Below are positions 49,160-58,118 of a stretch of DNA of 64,000 bases, piece after piece. The position numbers and the translations under genes were made by a program. Under the pieces are notes generated by a model. That model was not told the origin of the DNA. It made no database searches and worked only from the letters and a program-made list of their open reading frames with translations. How positions within the stretch are numbered: position 1 is the stretch's first letter; every line of letters starts with the position of its first letter. Source of the DNA: Stenotrophomonas maltophilia (lineage in GTDB: Bacteria; Pseudomonadota; Gammaproteobacteria; Xanthomonadales; Xanthomonadaceae); assembly GCF_025642255.1 (NCBI RefSeq), contig NZ_CP106759.1, positions 1-64,000 of the forward strand, read 5' to 3'.

Positions 49160-49780
49160 ATGGCCAAGCTCTACTTCTACTACTCGGCGATGAACGCCGG
49201 CAAGACCACCACCCTGCTGCAGAGCGCGCACAATTACCGCGAGCGCGGCATGCGGGTGGCGATCCTGACCCCGCGCCTGGATGATCGCGCGGGCGCAGGC
49301 GTGGTGGCCTCGCGCATCGGGCTGCGCGCCGAAGGCATGGCGTTCGACCGCGACACCGACCTGCAGCGCTGGGCCGAACAGGACCTGGCATCGAACGGGC
49401 CGATGGGCTGCCTGCTGGTGGACGAAGCACAGTTCCTGACCCGCGCGCAGGTCTGGCAGCTCAGCGAAGTGGTCGACCAGCTGCGCATCCCGGTTCTGTG
49501 CTACGGGTTGCGCACCGATTTCCGCGGTGAACTGTTCGAAGGCAGCCAGTACCTGCTGGCATGGGCCGACGAGATGCAGGAGATCAAGACCATCTGCCAC
49601 AGCGGCAAGAAGGCGATCATGACCGTCCGCGTGGATGAGCACGGGCATGCCGTGCAGGACGGCCCGCAGGTGGAGATCGGCGGCAACGACCGCTATGTGT
49701 CGGTGAGCCGGGCCGAGTTCAAGAAGATCACCCGCGGTGAAGGCCGCATCGAGCCGATGCAGGCGCCCCTGCCGCTGTGA
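49160..49780 (+). CDS. tdk: Thymidine kinase (type II)
   Basis: Phosphorylates thymidine in the nucleoside salvage pathway. The 206-residue protein begins [20 protein letters not shown], with the P-loop NAGKTTT, and has the Walker B-like LLVDEAQFL and the lasso-domain segment [20 protein letters not shown]. The usual zinc Cys residues are partly present ([10 protein letters not shown]) but the second pair is replaced by NDRYVSVSR, as in some gammaproteobacteria. The start is supported by the divergent rep promoter region. Confidence 0.95.
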   Translation: MAKLYFYYSAMNAGKTTTLLQSAHNYRERGMRVAILTPRLDDRAGAGVVASRIGLRAEGMAFDRDTDLQRWAEQDLASNGPMGCLLVDEAQFLTRAQVWQLSEVVDQLRIPVLCYGLRTDFRGELFEGSQYLLAWADEMQEIKTICHSGKKAIMTVRVDEHGHAVQDGPQVEIGGNDRYVSVSRAEFKKITRGEGRIEPMQAPLPL

Positions 49781-49883
49781 TCCGCCGGCTCATGCCGCTG
49801 CACGCGTGACCTCCGGCAGTTTACAGCTGCAGGCCAGTGGTCCTAGGCTGCGGCCACGTCTGCTGCCGAACAGGAAGTCCGCC

Positions 49884-50594
49884 ATGCGTTCCACGCTTCT
49901 GCTGTTGCCGCTGCTTCTGCTGCCGCTGGGGCCGCCGGCCTTCGCCGCCGATCGTCCTCCGGTGGAGCAGGATCCCACGTTGCTGGGCGCAGGCTTCATG
50001 GACAACCACCCGGACATGATGTACCGGCAGTGGGGCGTAAACGCCCTGCACCGCAATGATGTCAAAGGCGCGATGGATAATTTCCGGCTGGCCGCACGCT
50101 ACGCGGACAAGCCTGCGCAGGGCTACCTGGGCGAACTGTACTGGTATGGAGTGAACCAGCCGCGCGATCCGCTCATGGCATTTGCCTGGATGGATGTGGC
50201 GGCCGAGCGCGGCTACCCCCTGTTCGTGGACCTGCGCAACGAGTACTGGGCCGCGCTGCCACTGGAGCAGCATGAGGCCGCGCGTGCGCAGGCCAACGCG
50301 CTGCGGGCCGAGTATGGCGACGAGGTTGCCCGCCCGCGCATGGCGGAAGTGCTGAGGAAGGGACGGCGCGAGATGACCGGCAGCCGTGTCGGCTCGATGT
50401 CCAACAATGTGGACATCGTATACATGGACGGCGGCATCTCCCGCACGATCAAGGCTGATCGCATGTACGATCCGAAGTACTGGGATCCCAAGCAGTACGA
50501 ACGCTGGCAGGACGAAACCTGGATGAAGATCCGCCGTGGCACGGTGGAAGTGGGCGTGCCGACGCAGTCGCACGCCACCGACGCCAAGCCGTGA
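49884..50594 (+). CDS. Periplasmic protein of unknown function with Sel1-like stretch
   Basis: A 236-residue exported protein: the signal peptide MRSTLLLLPLLLLPLGPPAFA precedes ADRPPVEQDPTLLG. Residues about 60-130 resemble TPR/Sel1-type helical repeats (HRNDVKGAMDNFRLAARYADKPAQGYLGELYWYG, DPLMAFAWMDVAAERGYPLF). The C-terminus (DGGISRTIKADRMYDPKYWDPKQYERWQDETWM) is Tyr/Trp-rich. It lies 103 bp after tdk. Its role is unknown; Sel1-type repeats usually mediate protein contacts. Confidence 0.75.
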   Translation: MRSTLLLLPLLLLPLGPPAFAADRPPVEQDPTLLGAGFMDNHPDMMYRQWGVNALHRNDVKGAMDNFRLAARYADKPAQGYLGELYWYGVNQPRDPLMAFAWMDVAAERGYPLFVDLRNEYWAALPLEQHEAARAQANALRAEYGDEVARPRMAEVLRKGRREMTGSRVGSMSNNVDIVYMDGGISRTIKADRMYDPKYWDPKQYERWQDETWMKIRRGTVEVGVPTQSHATDAKP

Positions 50595-50631
50595 GTTATC
50601 GGTGCCGGCACTTGGCCGGCATCGATCTGCC

Positions 50632-52236
50632 TCAGTACAGCGTCCGCTCCGGTGCACCGGCCGGCGGCGGCGTGTACTGGTACAGCCAGGTTTCGGTCAG
50701 CGGCTTGCCACCGCTGCGCAGGTACAGGCGGATGTCGATCTGTTCGGTGCTGCCTTCCGGCGGCACCAGGTCGAACATCGCGCGGTAACCGTCGATCTCG
50801 CGCAGCGGACGCGCCGATACGATCTCGACACGGCCCCGGCTGGTTTCCACCACTGCCTCGACCTCGGCCTTGTCGATCAGCTTGGCCAGTTCGCCGCCTT
50901 CGAAGTCCACGGCGAAGCGCCACGAGAAGTACTCGCGCTTCTTGCCGACCACACCGCCCAGCCCCGTGCGGCTGGCCACGCAATGCGCCAGCGGTGGCCG
51001 TGCCGGCGGCTCGGCGCCCCAGTACAGGCGGTAGCCGACCAGCAGCTCCTGTCCCGGCTGCGGCTTCTCCTTCGGATTCCAGAAGGCGACGATGTTGTCG
51101 AAGGTCTCATCGACCGTGGGGATCTCCACCAGCTGCACCGAGCCCTCGCCCCATTCGCCCTTCGGCTCGATCCACAGGCAGGGGCGCTTCTCATAGAAGA
51201 CGCCGTCGTCCTGGTAGTGATCGAAGTTGCGGTCGCGCTGCAGAAGGCCGAAGCCACGCGGATTGCGGTCGACGAACATGTTGAAGCGCAGGTTGCGCGG
51301 GTTGCACAGCGGCCGCCAGATCCACTCACCGGCCCCGGTCCACATCGACAGGCCATCGGTATCGTGGATCTCCGGGCGCCAGTCCCAGTCCATGCGGCGG
51401 TCGTTCTCACCCACCTGGTACATGCTGGTGCACGGCGCGATGCCCAGGCGCTCGATCGCCTTGCGCGGATAGAGCGCACTGTCGATGTCCATCAGCAGCA
51501 CATCGCCGTTGGTGATGGCGAAGCGGTAGGCGCCGGCTACGCTGGGCGAGTCCAGCAACGCATAGACGATGATGGTGTCCGAATCGGCGGCAGGCTGCTC
51601 GAGGTAATAGGCGATGAAGTCGGGAAACTCCTCCGGCCTGCCCATGCCGGTATCGATCGCCAGGCCGCGTGCGGACTGCCCGTACTGGCCTTCCTTGCCG
51701 ACCGCGCGGAAGTAGCTGGCGCCAAGGAACGCGGCGAAATCGCGGTCGGTATCCTTGCGGGTGTTCAGGCGGAACCCGGCGAAGCCCAGGTCCGCCGGCA
51801 GTTCGCCGTTGCGGATCCCGCTCTTGCCGTAGTTGAACGCTGCACCGTCATACGCCAGTTCCTGCGCCTGGCCGTCGACCACGTCGAACATGCGCACCGG
51901 CGAATGGAAGTACAGGCCCAGGTGGAAGAACTTGGCCTGGAACTTGCCCGGCTGATCGGCCCACAGCGCGTGGTCCTGGCGATAGCTGATGGACTGGTAC
52001 TGGTCCCAGTCCAGCGCTTCAAGCCGGCCCGGCAGCACCCGCTTGTGGCTCTGGTAGGGGGCCTGTGCCAGTGCGCGTGCCTGCCCCTTCAGGGTGGCGA
52101 AGCTGAACGGCTGCGGCTGGCCGAGGCGGCGCAGGCCGACCTGGCCGTTCCTGCTGGCGGCGCAGGCGGGCAGGGACGGCAGGCCGAAGGCTGCCAAGGC
52201 CAGGGAGGCGTTGCGGATGAAGTCGCGTCGTTGCAT
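50632..52236 (-). CDS. opgD: Glucan biosynthesis protein D (periplasmic osmoregulated glucans)
   Basis: OpgD helps set the structure of osmoregulated periplasmic glucans. The 534-residue protein has a Tat signal (MQRRDFIRNASLALAAFGLP, twin Arg at 3-4) and an OpgG/OpgD fold: DYQSISYRQDHALWAD-like QYQSISYRQDHALW, FFHLGLYFHSPVRMFDV, GASYFRAVGKEGQYGQSARGLAIDTG and WRPLCNPRNLR. The Tat signal separates it from the Sec-exported OpgG. It stands alone; the mutM gene is 105 bp upstream on the same strand. Confidence 0.93.
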   Translation of the reverse strand: MQRRDFIRNASLALAAFGLPSLPACAASRNGQVGLRRLGQPQPFSFATLKGQARALAQAPYQSHKRVLPGRLEALDWDQYQSISYRQDHALWADQPGKFQAKFFHLGLYFHSPVRMFDVVDGQAQELAYDGAAFNYGKSGIRNGELPADLGFAGFRLNTRKDTDRDFAAFLGASYFRAVGKEGQYGQSARGLAIDTGMGRPEEFPDFIAYYLEQPAADSDTIIVYALLDSPSVAGAYRFAITNGDVLLMDIDSALYPRKAIERLGIAPCTSMYQVGENDRRMDWDWRPEIHDTDGLSMWTGAGEWIWRPLCNPRNLRFNMFVDRNPRGFGLLQRDRNFDHYQDDGVFYEKRPCLWIEPKGEWGEGSVQLVEIPTVDETFDNIVAFWNPKEKPQPGQELLVGYRLYWGAEPPARPPLAHCVASRTGLGGVVGKKREYFSWRFAVDFEGGELAKLIDKAEVEAVVETSRGRVEIVSARPLREIDGYRAMFDLVPPEGSTEQIDIRLYLRSGGKPLTETWLYQYTPPPAGAPERTLY

Positions 52237-52341
52237 GCAGGCGCGTCAGGCACAGGGAAGGGTCGGCCATCATAGGCAGACAAACGTTAACGGGCAGCGG
52301 AGAGCGCAACCTCCCATTCAGCTGCCGCTGGCTGGACCGCC

Positions 52342-53154
52342 TCAGCGCTGGCAGTGGCTGCACCACACGCTGGCACGCTGGCCGATCATGGCGTGCTTGA
52401 GCAGGCGTCCGCAGGTCGGACAGGGCAGCCCGTCGCGGCCATAGACCAGCAGTTCCTGCTCAAAGTAGCCCGGTGCGCCATCGGGGCTGATGAAATCACG
52501 CAGTGTGGTGCCACCGCGGGTGATCGCGTAGCCCAGCGTTTCCTTCACCGCGGTGGCCAGCCGCTGGTAGCGCTCGCGTGAGACCTTGCCGGCCTCGCGC
52601 AGCGGGCTGATGCCGGCCTTGAACAGGCTCTCGGCGGCATAGATGTTACCGACGCCCACGACCACCGCCTGGTCCATGAGGAAGGTCTTGACCGGGGCGC
52701 TGCGGCCGCGGCTGCGGGCGAACAGGTAATCGCCATGGAAGGCCTCGTCCAGCGGTTCAGGCCCCAGCCCCTGCAGCAGCGGATGGACCTGCCCGGCCGG
52801 TTGCCAGAGCAGGCTGCCGAAGCGGCGCGGATCGTTGAAGCGCAGCAGGCGCCCGTTGTCCAGGCTGATATCCACGTGGTCATGTGGCCGCAGTGGGGTA
52901 TCTCCGGGCAGTACACGCAGGCTGCCGGACATGCCCAGATGCAGTACGGCGCTGCCGATGGCCGTGTCCAGCAGCAGGTACTTCGCGCGCCGGCGGATGC
53001 CTTCGATGCGCTGTCCCGGCAGCAGCTGCGCAATCTCCGGCGGAATCGGCCAGCGCAGGTCGGCGCGGCGCAGGATCACGCCGTGGACGCGGCGGTCCTG
53101 CAGATGCGGGGCCAGGCCGCGGCGGGTGGTTTCGACTTCGGGCAGTTCAGGCAT
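52342..53154 (-). CDS. mutM: Formamidopyrimidine-DNA glycosylase
   Basis: Removes 8-oxoguanine and formamidopyrimidines and nicks the abasic site. The 270-residue protein begins MPELPEVETTRRGL with the catalytic Pro2 and Glu3, contains Lys in the RAKYLLL stretch, and ends with a zinc finger (CPTCGRLLKHAMIGQR, CSHCQR). VGVGNIYAAESLFKAGISP is the helix-two-turn-helix signature. Start and length are those of the family. Confidence 0.96.
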   Translation of the reverse strand: MPELPEVETTRRGLAPHLQDRRVHGVILRRADLRWPIPPEIAQLLPGQRIEGIRRRAKYLLLDTAIGSAVLHLGMSGSLRVLPGDTPLRPHDHVDISLDNGRLLRFNDPRRFGSLLWQPAGQVHPLLQGLGPEPLDEAFHGDYLFARSRGRSAPVKTFLMDQAVVVGVGNIYAAESLFKAGISPLREAGKVSRERYQRLATAVKETLGYAITRGGTTLRDFISPDGAPGYFEQELLVYGRDGLPCPTCGRLLKHAMIGQRASVWCSHCQR

Positions 53155-53173
53155 GCCCCGATTCTACGCCCGC

Positions 53174-53503
53174 TCAACGCGGGGGCGCGGACAGCTCACG
53201 GGCGTCGAGAAACCCGTCACCGTTGGCATCCTGCTTGTGGAAGCGCTGCACGATGACCTGCCGCTGCTGCTCGCGGGTGATCGCTCTGCCCTTGCCACCG
53301 GGCAGTTCATCGGTAGTCAGCACGCCATCGCCATTGCGGTCCATGCGGTCGAAGGCATACAGCATCCACTGCACGTACTCGGTCTCGCTGACCCGGCCGT
53401 CGCCGTCGCTGTCCATCTTCTGCAGGTAGCTGCGGGTGTCACTGACCTGGGCCGGGGCGGCGGCCGGCAGCAGCGCGGCCAGCAGCAGCGCCCCTGCCCT
53501 CAT
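53174..53503 (-). CDS. Secreted EF-hand calcium-binding protein
   Basis: A 109-residue exported protein. The signal peptide MRAGALLLAALLPAAAPAQ is followed by three EF-hand loops: DSDGDGRVSETE (about 31-42), DRNGDGVLTTDE (about 54-65) and DANGDGFLDARE (about 93-104). It probably binds Ca2+ in the periplasm or outside. Its ATG overlaps the stop of the desaturase gene by 4 bases (ATGA), so it is translated from the same mRNA. A link between calcium and membrane fluidity is only positional. Confidence 0.85.
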   Translation of the reverse strand: MRAGALLLAALLPAAAPAQVSDTRSYLQKMDSDGDGRVSETEYVQWMLYAFDRMDRNGDGVLTTDELPGGKGRAITREQQRQVIVQRFHKQDANGDGFLDARELSAPPR

Positions 53504-54702
53504 GCGCCCACCAGCGTGTAGCCCTTCAGCCGTTCGGCATAGGCCTGCAGCGCGGCGATTCCGCTCCCCTCGGCCTCGCGGCACCACGCCTGCAGGTGTC
53601 GCAGGCGCTCGGCGGCATCGTGCCCGCGCGCCTCCAGCAGCGCAGCCAGCCGCGCGCGGTATTCGACCAGCACACGGATGCGCGGGCGTTGCGCCACCCA
53701 CTCGCTGAGCTGGGCACGGTTGTCCGGCTTCAGCCAGCGCCCATCGTTGACCAGGCCGCGGCGCAGCCGCCGCGGCAGCAGCCGGCGCAGCTTGGCGCCC
53801 GCCTGGGCGGCTTCCTCGCGCAAGGCCGGCATGAAGACGTTGCGCTGGTAATCGGTCATCGCCTGGAAGCGATGCGACAGCAGTGCCTTCAGGGTCTCGG
53901 CGTCGGGCACGGCGATGTTCGGGCGCACATCCATCGCCGGTGCGACGCGCAGCACCCTGGCCAGGCGCAGGGCCTGCAGCAGGCGGATCGCGCACCAGCC
54001 GATGTCGACTTCCCAGCGCCGCATGGCAAAGCGTGCCGAACTGGGGAAGGCATGGTGGTTGTTGTGCAGTTCCTCGCCACCGATCCAGACGCCCCACGGT
54101 GTCAGGTTGGTGGAGGTGTCGGCCGATTCGTAGTTGCGGTAACCCCACCAGTGCCCCAGGCCATTGACCACGCCGGCCGCCCAGAACGGAATCCACGCCA
54201 TCTGGATCGCCCACAGTGCTACGCCCGGCAGGCCGAACAGTACGCTGTTGATGGCCAGCAGCAGCACCGGGCCGAGGGTCGCATGCGGGGTATACAGGTG
54301 GCGCTCGATGGCATCGTCGGGCGTGCCGCGTCCGTACTGCTCGATATCCGCGCGCATGCCGCGTGCTTCCCGATACAGCTCCACTCCCCGCCAGAACACC
54401 GTGCCGATGCCGCGCGTGACCGGGCTGTGCGGGTCGTCCTCGGTCTCCACCTTGGCGTGGTGCTTGCGATGGATGGCCACCCACTCGCGGGTGATCATCG
54501 AGGTGGTCAGCCACAGCCAGAAGCGGAACACGTGGGCCAGTGCCGGATGGAAATCGACGCCGCGATGGGCCTGGCTGCGATGCAGGTAGAGCGTCACCGA
54601 GAAGATGGTGATCTGGGTGAAGACCAGCAGCACCGCCAGCATGGCCCACCCTCCCAGGCCGAGCACGCCACCGGTCAACAGGGATATCAGGGCATCGGAC
54701 AT
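53500..54702 (-). CDS. Membrane fatty acid desaturase (delta-9 acyl-CoA/acyl-lipid type)
   Basis: A 400-residue diiron membrane desaturase with three His boxes: HRSQAHR (HX4H, near 37), HRKHHAKVETEDDPHSP (HXXHH, near 75) and HNNHHAFPSSARFAMR (HXXHH, near 222). Four hydrophobic segments surround them. The C-terminal third (about 300-400) is Arg-rich and soluble, longer than in the shortest members of the family. The start MSDALISLLTGGVLG at 54702 is supported by GGAGAGCCTC upstream. The EF-hand gene follows with a 4-base overlap. Confidence 0.88.
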   Translation of the reverse strand: MSDALISLLTGGVLGLGGWAMLAVLLVFTQITIFSVTLYLHRSQAHRGVDFHPALAHVFRFWLWLTTSMITREWVAIHRKHHAKVETEDDPHSPVTRGIGTVFWRGVELYREARGMRADIEQYGRGTPDDAIERHLYTPHATLGPVLLLAINSVLFGLPGVALWAIQMAWIPFWAAGVVNGLGHWWGYRNYESADTSTNLTPWGVWIGGEELHNNHHAFPSSARFAMRRWEVDIGWCAIRLLQALRLARVLRVAPAMDVRPNIAVPDAETLKALLSHRFQAMTDYQRNVFMPALREEAAQAGAKLRRLLPRRLRRGLVNDGRWLKPDNRAQLSEWVAQRPRIRVLVEYRARLAALLEARGHDAAERLRHLQAWCREAEGSGIAALQAYAERLKGYTLVGA

Positions 54703-54823
54703 GGAGGCTCTCCGGATCTCACGGGGATGGCAGACATCATGGCCGCTTGCGTTGCAAACTGCACCTCTGACCGCGGTGCGCCAGCACCGCTTCCGTGGCA
54801 CCGTTCACAGTTGGGGACCTGAG

Positions 54824-55675
54824 TTGTCGAGCCTGGATCCGCGCGCCCGCGCCGTTGTCGCCGTCCCGTCCGCCGGGGAGCGGCCGCCGTTGATCGAACT
54901 GGACCGCGCCAGCGTGATGCGCGGCCAGGTGAAGGTCCTGCATGGGCTGAGCCTGCGCATCGCGCAGGGCCAGCACACCGCCCTGCTCGGCCCGAATGGC
55001 TGCGGCAAATCGACCTTCATCAAGCTGATCACCCGCGAGCTCTACCCGCTGGCGCAGGGCGACGGCGCGGTCGCGGTGAAGGTGCTGGGCCAGAACCGCT
55101 GGCAGGTGGACCGGCTGCGCTCGCAGCTGGGCATCGTCACCGGTGACCTCAGCAGCACGCTGTCCGAGATGCCGGGGCTCACCGTCGAGCAGGCCGTGCT
55201 GTCCGGTTTCTTCGCCAGCTGCGTGGTGCCGGCTTTCCGTGAGGTGACCGCCGAGATGCGTGCCCGCGCCGGCGAGACACTGGCGATGACCGGTGCGCTG
55301 GCCCTGCGCGAGCGCGCCTATGCAGAGCTCTCTGCCGGCGAGACGCGCCGGGTGCTGATCGCGCGCGCGCTGGTGAACCGGCCGCAGGCGCTGCTGCTGG
55401 ACGAACCCTCCACCGGCCTGGATCTGGTCGCCCGCCAGCAGCTGATCGCGACCATGCGGGCACTGGCGCAGCAGGGCATCACCCTGGTGCTGGTGACCCA
55501 TCACATCGAAGAGGTCATTCCCGAGATCGAGCGGGTGGTGCTGCTGCGCGACGGCCGCGTGCTGGCTGACGGCAGTCGGGCCACGCTGCTGTGTGACGAG
55601 CCTCTGTCGGAGGTGTTCGGCGGGCCGATCCGGGTGGTTGAACAGGATGGCCGGCTGACGGCGTACGCGGGGTGA
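54824..55675 (+). CDS. Orphan ABC transporter ATP-binding protein
   Basis: A 283-residue ABC ATPase from a TTG at 54824 (SSLDPRARAVVAVPS after the start); no ATG lies between the divergent desaturase gene and the nucleotide-binding domain. It has Walker A GPNGCGKST, signature LSAGETRR (in place of LSGGQ), Walker B ALLLDEPSTGLD and the H-loop VLVTHHIEE. No permease or binding protein adjoins it. The wording TRELYPL and the HHIEE loop recall the ModF/Ylma-type ATPases, but this is a weak hint. The start codon is uncertain. Confidence 0.8.
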   Translation: MSSLDPRARAVVAVPSAGERPPLIELDRASVMRGQVKVLHGLSLRIAQGQHTALLGPNGCGKSTFIKLITRELYPLAQGDGAVAVKVLGQNRWQVDRLRSQLGIVTGDLSSTLSEMPGLTVEQAVLSGFFASCVVPAFREVTAEMRARAGETLAMTGALALRERAYAELSAGETRRVLIARALVNRPQALLLDEPSTGLDLVARQQLIATMRALAQQGITLVLVTHHIEEVIPEIERVVLLRDGRVLADGSRATLLCDEPLSEVFGGPIRVVEQDGRLTAYAG

Positions 55676-55727
55676 GAAATACGCCTGCGCAGTGCCGGCG
55701 TCGGCGTGGCGCTGCAGGCGGTGCAGG

Positions 55728-55752
55728 GTAGCGGGCCGGCATTCCGGCCCGC
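55728..55752. repeat. GTAG-headed palindrome between convergent genes
   Basis: GTAGCGGGCCGG, a short ATT loop, then CCGGCCCGC. It has the GTAG head of the SMAG family and lies between the convergent ABC ATPase and DUF4785 genes, where it may act as a bidirectional transcription stop. Confidence 0.6.
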
Positions 55753-55763
55753 CACGTCATGCC

Positions 55764-56969
55764 TCAGAACCGCAACGCGACTGCGCGTGACTCGATCGGT
55801 GCCATCCGGCTCTGGTCATGCAACTGCAGCTCGCGCAGTTCGAAGGGGGCACCGAAGCCGGTCGGCAGCGCTGCCTGGTCGAACGGCAGCACCAGCTGGC
55901 CGCGACCGGGACCGTCGAACCATGCGGCGGCGTGCGCCTGCGCGACCGGACGCAGTTGGCCATCCGGGCCCGTGGCGTGCAGGGTGCCGCGCGCTTCGTA
56001 GCGCCCGGCGGCGGCGACCTGCAACGGCAGCGCCACGCGCCGGCTGGCCTGGTCCGGTGTGGCCCGCCCGACGAAGCGGGCGGTCGGCCGGGCTACGGCG
56101 AAGGCGACCTTGCCGTCGCGCAGTACGCCATCGGCCTGGGCGAACACCTGCAGTTCCCACAGGCCCTGCGTGTTGCTGGCCTCGGCGGGAATCCGTACCT
56201 GCGCGTGCAGGCTGCCGTCAGTCGTACGCAGCAACCGCTGCGGCCAGCTGCGGCCATCGGGTGCGACCAGCAAGGCTTCGCCGCCCAGTCCCCCGCGACG
56301 CGCCTGCAGCTGGGCGGGACTGGCTCCGTCTTCAAGCAGGCGTGCCCGCAGCTGTATGCTGCCGCCGGCCAGAACCTGCGCCTGGCTGGCCTGCACCTCC
56401 AGCCGCAACGGGCTGTTGGGTTCAAGCACCTGTACGACGTAGCGGCCCTGCGCCTGCGCGCTCTGCAGGCGGTAATTTCCCGCAGCACTGCCCGTGCCGG
56501 TGCGCAGCATGCTGCTGCCTTCGCCCACGGGCATGCCGGCGTCCTGCAGCTGGCGCGCGTCGACGGCGCGGGCGACGCTGCTGCGGCCGGCCGGATCCCG
56601 GACCTGCAGTGACTGCGCCGGAACCGCGCGCGCACCGGCTGCCGGGCTCAGCTGGATCACCGCATCGGGGGCGGTCAGCGGCAGCTCCAGGCCACGTTGC
56701 AGCTGCGCGCCATCGACCTGCTGCCAGTAGCTGCGGCTGACCGAGGCGTAGGGCGTGGAGGCCTGCAGGGCCTGCGCCGGGTCCAGTGCCCAGGCAAACG
56801 CCAGGGGCGCGTGTTCGCTGTCGTCAGGCGGCAGCGGTGCGGCCACCAGCGTGGCCACCACCTGGTCGCCGGGGAGGGAGCGCAGCGGCTGCGCAGCGTG
56901 CACCGTGACGGAGGCTGTGGCCAGGGCTGCCAGCACGGCGGTGGTCAGCGGAAGGGAAATCATCGTCAT
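55764..56969 (-). CDS. Secreted DUF4785-type protein paired with a lipase
   Basis: A 401-residue exported protein: signal peptide MTMISLPLTTAVLAALATASVTVHA, then a mainly beta-rich sequence that fits several Ig-like folds (ARDPAGRSSVARAVDARQL, QVLEPNSPLRLEVQASQAQVLAGGSIQLRARL, RYEARGTLHATGPDGQLRPVAQAHAAAWFDGPGRG). It resembles DUF4785 proteins. GAGGA lies ahead of the start. It begins 11 bp after the lipase stop, so both are on one transcript. A chaperone, inhibitor or cell-surface partner role for the lipase is inference. Confidence 0.75.
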   Translation of the reverse strand: MTMISLPLTTAVLAALATASVTVHAAQPLRSLPGDQVVATLVAAPLPPDDSEHAPLAFAWALDPAQALQASTPYASVSRSYWQQVDGAQLQRGLELPLTAPDAVIQLSPAAGARAVPAQSLQVRDPAGRSSVARAVDARQLQDAGMPVGEGSSMLRTGTGSAAGNYRLQSAQAQGRYVVQVLEPNSPLRLEVQASQAQVLAGGSIQLRARLLEDGASPAQLQARRGGLGGEALLVAPDGRSWPQRLLRTTDGSLHAQVRIPAEASNTQGLWELQVFAQADGVLRDGKVAFAVARPTARFVGRATPDQASRRVALPLQVAAAGRYEARGTLHATGPDGQLRPVAQAHAAAWFDGPGRGQLVLPFDQAALPTGFGAPFELRELQLHDQSRMAPIESRAVALRF

Positions 56970-56980
56970 CGTCGTCGTCC

Positions 56981-57859
56981 TCACTGGGCCAGGTCGTTGC
57001 GCAGGATGGCGCCCAGGCCGAAGCACTCGCGGCGGCTCTGGTTGTGGCTCAACGGCTCGGCGCCCTGGGTACGCGCCGTGTCGGTGAACCAGGTGCTGCC
57101 CGCTGCCTTCTGGCTGCTGCACTCCAGGAATCCGTCCGAGCACGAGGACAGCCAGTTCTGGGTGAACTCCAGGCCGACGTTGGCCGCGTAGCCGCCGCAG
57201 TAGCTGTTGCTGTCCCACACGGCCGATTCGACATCGCTGCCGACCACCGCGCGGAACGGCTTGGGCAGTGCCGGCCGACCGGCCGTGCCGTACAGGTTCT
57301 GCGCGTTGTAGGTGGCCATGCTGGCGACCTGCTGCATACGCACGGCATCGTTCTTGTAACCGAGCAGCCAGCCCAGCGAGGTTTCGAAGGTGTTGCCGTT
57401 GAGCACGGCATCGGCCAGCGGCGTACCCGCCGATGAGGGTGCCAGCGCGTTGACCTTGCGCACCGTGCGGATGATGTTCGGGTAGCGGCTGTCGTAGGTC
57501 GGGTTGGAGAGGATCCAGCGCATCACGTTGCCGCCGTTGGAATGGGTGATGACCACCAGCTGGGTGATGCCGCGGCTGTTGATGAAGCCGGTGAGCTGGT
57601 CGGCCAGGCAGCCGGCGGCTTCCGGCTTCCACATGTACTGGGTGAAATCGCAGTTGATGACCACATAGTTGCTGCTGTTCGGCAGCCCCTGGCGGACGGT
57701 GTCGATGATCGCCGGTTGCCAGTAGTCCTGGGTGGCGTTGGTCTGCGCGCCGGTGCCGTGCACGAAGGCCACGCCGACCACATCGGCGGCGGTGGCCGGC
57801 GTGACGGCCATGGTGGCGAGCAGGACCAGGACGGTACTTCCTGTTGCGGTGCTGCGCAT
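56981..57859 (-). CDS. Secreted alpha/beta-hydrolase (lipase/esterase)
   Basis: A 292-residue exported hydrolase. The signal peptide (MRSTATGSTVLVLLATMAVTPATAA) is followed by DVVGVAFVHGTGAQ, an oxyanion-hole-like HG, and the nucleophile elbow VVITHSNGGNVMRW, in which HSNGG gives the Ser (the first position is Thr-His rather than Gly). Six Cys are spread through the mature part and can form disulfides. The start at 57859 has GAGAGAAG upstream. It is followed after 11 bp by the DUF4785 gene. Triglyceride or polyester substrate cannot be told. Confidence 0.82.
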   Translation of the reverse strand: MRSTATGSTVLVLLATMAVTPATAADVVGVAFVHGTGAQTNATQDYWQPAIIDTVRQGLPNSSNYVVINCDFTQYMWKPEAAGCLADQLTGFINSRGITQLVVITHSNGGNVMRWILSNPTYDSRYPNIIRTVRKVNALAPSSAGTPLADAVLNGNTFETSLGWLLGYKNDAVRMQQVASMATYNAQNLYGTAGRPALPKPFRAVVGSDVESAVWDSNSYCGGYAANVGLEFTQNWLSSCSDGFLECSSQKAAGSTWFTDTARTQGAEPLSHNQSRRECFGLGAILRNDLAQ

Positions 57860-58118
57860 CGCTTCTCTCCCTCTGTCAGCGGATCCCCCCGACCCGGCTG
57901 GAATGGAATGGCATGCATGCCATCGTTGCGCCGATGCTCGATGCCCCGGCGCGTGAAAGTCCGTGCGCTGCGCCCGGATTCGGGAGAATGGCGGAGCGCG
58001 ATGACGCTTTTGCCCCGTTTTGATGACCATGCCGGGTCTGGCCGTATGACCGACGGCCACTGCGACGCCGGCTGCGGGCTGCGATCATGGCGTGGTGTTT
58101 CCTCTGCTGAGCCTGACC

